Source: Reticulitermes speratus (Eukaryota; Arthropoda; Insecta; Blattodea; Rhinotermitidae). From it: 64,000 nucleotides of DNA. The notes beneath the pieces are model-generated. The model saw only the letters and a program-made list of their open reading frames with translations, was not told the origin of the DNA and did no database searches. The DNA is taken from contig JAJKFL010000006.1 in the NCBI GenBank assembly GCA_021186555.1, positions 31,369,478-31,433,477 on the forward strand. Reading direction: 5' to 3'. Numbering within the stretch: the first letter of the stretch is position 1; every line of letters starts with the position of its first letter. Positions 62,882 to 64,000 of the stretch are shown piece after piece. A program made the position numbers and the translations under genes.

Positions 62882-63165
62882 TGGGCCGGGATAGCGTAGT
62901 CGGTATAGCGACTCGCTACGGGCTGGACGGTCCGGGGATCGAATCCCGGTGGGAGCGAGATTTTCCGCAACCGTCCAGACCGGCCCATCCAGCCTCCTGT
63001 ACAATGGGTACCGGGTGTCTTTCCCGGGGGTAAAGCGGCCGCGGCGTGGAGTTTACAACCCACCCTCATCTAGTGCCAGGGTTAAAGAAAGAGTAGAGCT
63101 ATACTTCTACTCCCCCTCTGGGACTTCATGGCCTGTTCTAAGGAGAACTTTACATTTACCTTTCA
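62882..63165 (+). repeat. SINE-B full-length reference copy
   Basis: Head GGGCCGGGATAGCGTAGTCG with A-box-like TAGCGTAGTCGGTATAGCG and B-box GGGGATCGAATCCCGG (about 62934-62949). Body CGAGATTTTCCGCAACCGTC, CCTCCTGTACAATGGGTACC, TAAAGCGGCCGCGGCGTGGA, AGAGTAGAGCTATACTTCTA, GACTTCATGGCCTGTTCTAA and a CATTTACCTTT tail. The least diverged copy of the family. Confidence 0.85.
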
Positions 63166-63304
63166 CGTCACAGCGCATAAGAGAAATGACAGAACGGGCG
63201 TGGAAGTGAAGTCTAGACCCAAGAGCAGTGCTTCTCTCACTCAGGTAAAACCAGACATTTATTATTACACATTAATACTTTATTACCTGTTGGATTACGG
63301 TTCT

Positions 63305-63400
63305 TATACAGGGGGGTTTTCGTTATCCGTGGTCGACTGAGACAAGAAAAACGCCACTTACTGTGAAACCCCTTTAAGCGGGGAAATTCCGCCCATAAGA
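63305..63400 (+). mobile_element. Possible DNA-transposon end
   Basis: ACAGGGGGGTTTTCGTTATC at 63308 resembles pogo-type ends, and AACCCCTTTAAGCGGGGAAA follows at 63368. No second end was found. Weak. Confidence 0.25.
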
Positions 63401-63489
63401 AATAAGGTACATACGCGTTAGTGACAACTGGGATTGCATGTCCACCACTTTTTACAAGTAAACATTAATTAAATGTTTAAAATTACTTA

Positions 63490-63610
63490 TATTTTACCGT
63501 GTATGTGATTGATTTTCCTGAAGATGGCCAAGCACAAACCGAAACGTGCCGTGAATAACACTGTAAACAAGTAAAAGGTTTAATAAAACCCTCTAGGGTA
63601 CAGGGATGTG
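63490..63610 (+). mobile_element. Penelope-like remnant with hammerhead
   Basis: Single hammerhead unit with AT-rich flanks continuing to AATAAAACCCTCTAGGGTAC. Confidence 0.45.
63511..63556 (+). ncRNA. Hammerhead-like motif, canonical core
   Basis: Core CUGAAGA (perfect), U, GG-CCAAGCACAAA-CC, GAA, ACGU, then G at position 17. A G at the cleavage site should block self-cleavage. Stem I pairing is weak. Confidence 0.55.
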
Positions 63611-64000
63611 TTTTAATATAATTAATTTAATATGCTCAAAAAATGTCTTACTATTCGGTCTACCAACTCATTACATTAAAAGCCAGTTTCATGGCACTGC
63701 AGAGCTAAATATTTTTTAAATGACTGAACACGATATTTTCGTTTGTGTTTCTGCCAATTTCGGACCAACAGTGAGCGTAACATACCACTTGTCTTTCTAA
63801 ATATCACTTAATGTCGGATATTGACGTGTGACCGCAACATCAACGTTGAATACAGCGAATGATTAATTTAAAAATCACAAATAGTGAATTATTTGTAAAC
63901 ATTTATTGTTTACAGGTAATGTTTCCACAAGTATGAATTTATTGGTGATCACACTGACACGCCGTAATACAAGCTTATAAATAAACGACATAGAGCGATC
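63611..64000. other. No recognisable feature
   Basis: AT-rich to the window edge; nothing supportable. Confidence 0.45.

Noticed and set aside
1-64000. Host gene with spaced exons
   Set aside because: I looked for conserved domain-like frames flanked by GT/AG sites and found none beyond transposon proteins. Short exons of a gene with long introns cannot be excluded without transcript data.

Overview
The window looks like a repeat-dense piece of a large, AT-rich insect genome. The tRNA-derived SINEs and the LINE type resemble repeats I associate with cockroaches and termites (Blattodea, possibly Periplaneta); this species guess rests on memory, not on a search. I find no intact protein-coding gene, rRNA gene or functional tRNA gene. 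Every long reading frame I could interpret is transposon debris, antisense to a LINE, or an artefact of a tandem array.

Layout. 1-7 kb: tRNA-headed SINE pieces, a palindromic Penelope-like (PLE) remnant with two hammerhead motifs, a TA-flanked MITE and a LINE 3' fragment. 7-10 kb: a SINE and a cluster of a MITE family (here MITE-1) with GGCGCGTTCGC ends. 10-17 kb: mostly unique-looking AT-rich DNA with LINE, SINE and mariner scraps and a cluster of X-box-like motifs. 18-25 kb: MITE-1, LINE, PLE, SINE and hAT-MITE copies, then a 27-bp-TIR Harbinger-type element. 26-36 kb: a Tigger-like element, nested SINEs with clean target duplications, and several PLE palindromes. 38-55 kb: more SINE, MITE and LINE copies, two mariner-like elements with transposase remnants and a third transposase C-terminus. 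55.75-59.69 kb: a 3.9-kb minisatellite of a 37-bp unit. 59.7-64 kb: more PLE hammerhead units and SINEs.

The most notable system is a swarm of about 20 small hammerhead-ribozyme-like motifs: a CUGANGA-like box, a short stem II, GAAAC, a self-complementary stem III (ACGU, ACAUGU or ACAUAUGU) and then, in the better copies, a stem I whose sequence changes while pairing is kept. They match what is known of Penelope-associated minimal hammerheads that cleave as dimers. Many occur as inverted (head-to-head) pairs, and two sit inside insertions bounded by direct repeats of 14 and 36 bp.

The elements work as a parasite ecology rather than a pathway. An autonomous LINE supplies a 3' end that is also carried by a SINE-like element. 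Mariner, hAT, Harbinger and Tigger families are present only as deleted or non-autonomous copies. Insertions into insertions, such as a SINE in MITE-1 and SINEs in PLE units, give relative ages.
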